From assembly GCA_966211965.1 (NCBI GenBank), contig CBIHON010000063.1, positions 1 through 22,021 on the forward strand: a stretch of 22,021 nt of DNA. The letters are read 5' to 3'. Source of the stretch: CBIHON01 sp966211965 (GTDB taxonomy: Bacteria > Pseudomonadota > Gammaproteobacteria > Burkholderiales > Burkholderiaceae_D). The notes below the pieces were generated by a model. The model was not told the DNA's origin and searched no databases. It saw only the letters and a list, made by a program, of their open reading frames with translations. Every line of letters begins with the position of its first letter. Position 1 is the stretch's first letter. Positions 21,711-22,021 of the stretch are shown piece after piece. A program made the position numbers and the translations under genes.

Positions 21711-22021
21711 GGTGAAATGCGTTCCGTGTTCATGCTGTGCGTCATCCTGCTCCGCTGGGTGATCTGACCGGAGCAAACTATGCCTGCGGCGACGAGCTGG
21801 AACAAGATGAAAAAAGACACCTAACCTTGGTAAGGCCCCCCTCCCCCTAGTGGCCCGTCAATCTTCATTTTTCGTGCAGGGCAGGCGGGGCCATCGAGGT
21901 GCAACCCACGTCGCCTCTGCTTCCGCACGGGTTGCATCTCGGCTGCCCCACCCGCCCTAGAGCCTAAAATGAAACTCGATCCTTCTTCAAGCTGGGGTAA
22001 CGTGAACGGTGTAACCGATTT
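21711..22021. other. Noncoding right edge upstream of the RiPP cluster
   Basis: These 311 bp precede the first cluster gene and should hold its promoter, but I found no convincing -35/-10 pair. Most of the segment from 21864 is taken up by an imperfect palindrome, listed separately. Confidence 0.4.
21864..21973. repeat. Long imperfect inverted repeat D upstream of the RiPP cluster
   Basis: Left arm 21864-21906 (TTCATTTTT...GGGCAGGCGGGGC...GAGGTGCAACCC) pairs with right arm 21929-21973 over about 40 positions with several mismatches. The loop of about 22 bp has no coding capacity. Its sequence does not resemble elements A-C. It could be a further palindromic element or a transcript-end structure of a gene to the right. 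Confidence 0.55.

Overview
The window looks like a betaproteobacterial chromosome, most plausibly Oxalobacteraceae (Janthinobacterium/Herminiimonas/Collimonas-like). This is inferred from the fused-type pntA-pntB pair, the nudJ-mnmA overlap, a CqsA/LqsA-type quorum-sensing locus of the kind known from Janthinobacterium, and the moderately high GC with typical betaproteobacterial codon use. The species cannot be fixed from the sequence alone.

Layout. 1-2282 (minus): proton-translocating transhydrogenase pntA and the 5' part of pntB. 2811-6084 (plus): housekeeping genes nudJ, mnmA and an FMN-binding glutamate-synthase-like membrane oxidoreductase. 6119-10874: a complete alpha-hydroxyketone (CAI-1/LAI-1-like) quorum-sensing locus. 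Here jqsS-jqsR plus an unusual LuxR-type regulator run on the minus strand, divergent from the autoinducer synthase jqsA. 11012-11945: a small unknown ORF, two abutting palindromic MITE-like elements that share CTAG boundaries, and a decapitated AraC regulator. 11953-14500: an iron/oxidative-stress segment with a Fur-box-like site, hemP, bfd and a 2-Cys peroxiredoxin. It also holds a TonB-dependent receptor reduced to its two ends, a small ORF and a PepSY-type membrane protein. 14484-21710 (all minus): a ribosomally made, post-translationally modified peptide (RiPP) cluster.

The RiPP cluster is the main discovery candidate. Reading in the direction of transcription it contains an HlyD-type adaptor, a radical SAM enzyme with a cysteine-poor SPASM-like tail and a CPBP membrane protease. 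These are followed by a 61-residue precursor with a double-glycine leader and the core WCIGFGCSCNGGDGDG, then a JmjC/cupin Fe(II)/2-oxoglutarate oxygenase and a C39-peptidase ABC exporter. The simplest model is that the radical SAM enzyme and the JmjC enzyme modify the core. The C39 domain would then cut after Gly-Gly, and the ABC/HlyD pair would export the product through an outer-membrane channel encoded elsewhere. A palindromic element (17862-17983) sits inside the cluster, between the precursor and the JmjC gene. Its core resembles the element at 11358-11480, although their terminal arms differ.

No rRNA, tRNA or CRISPR array was seen.
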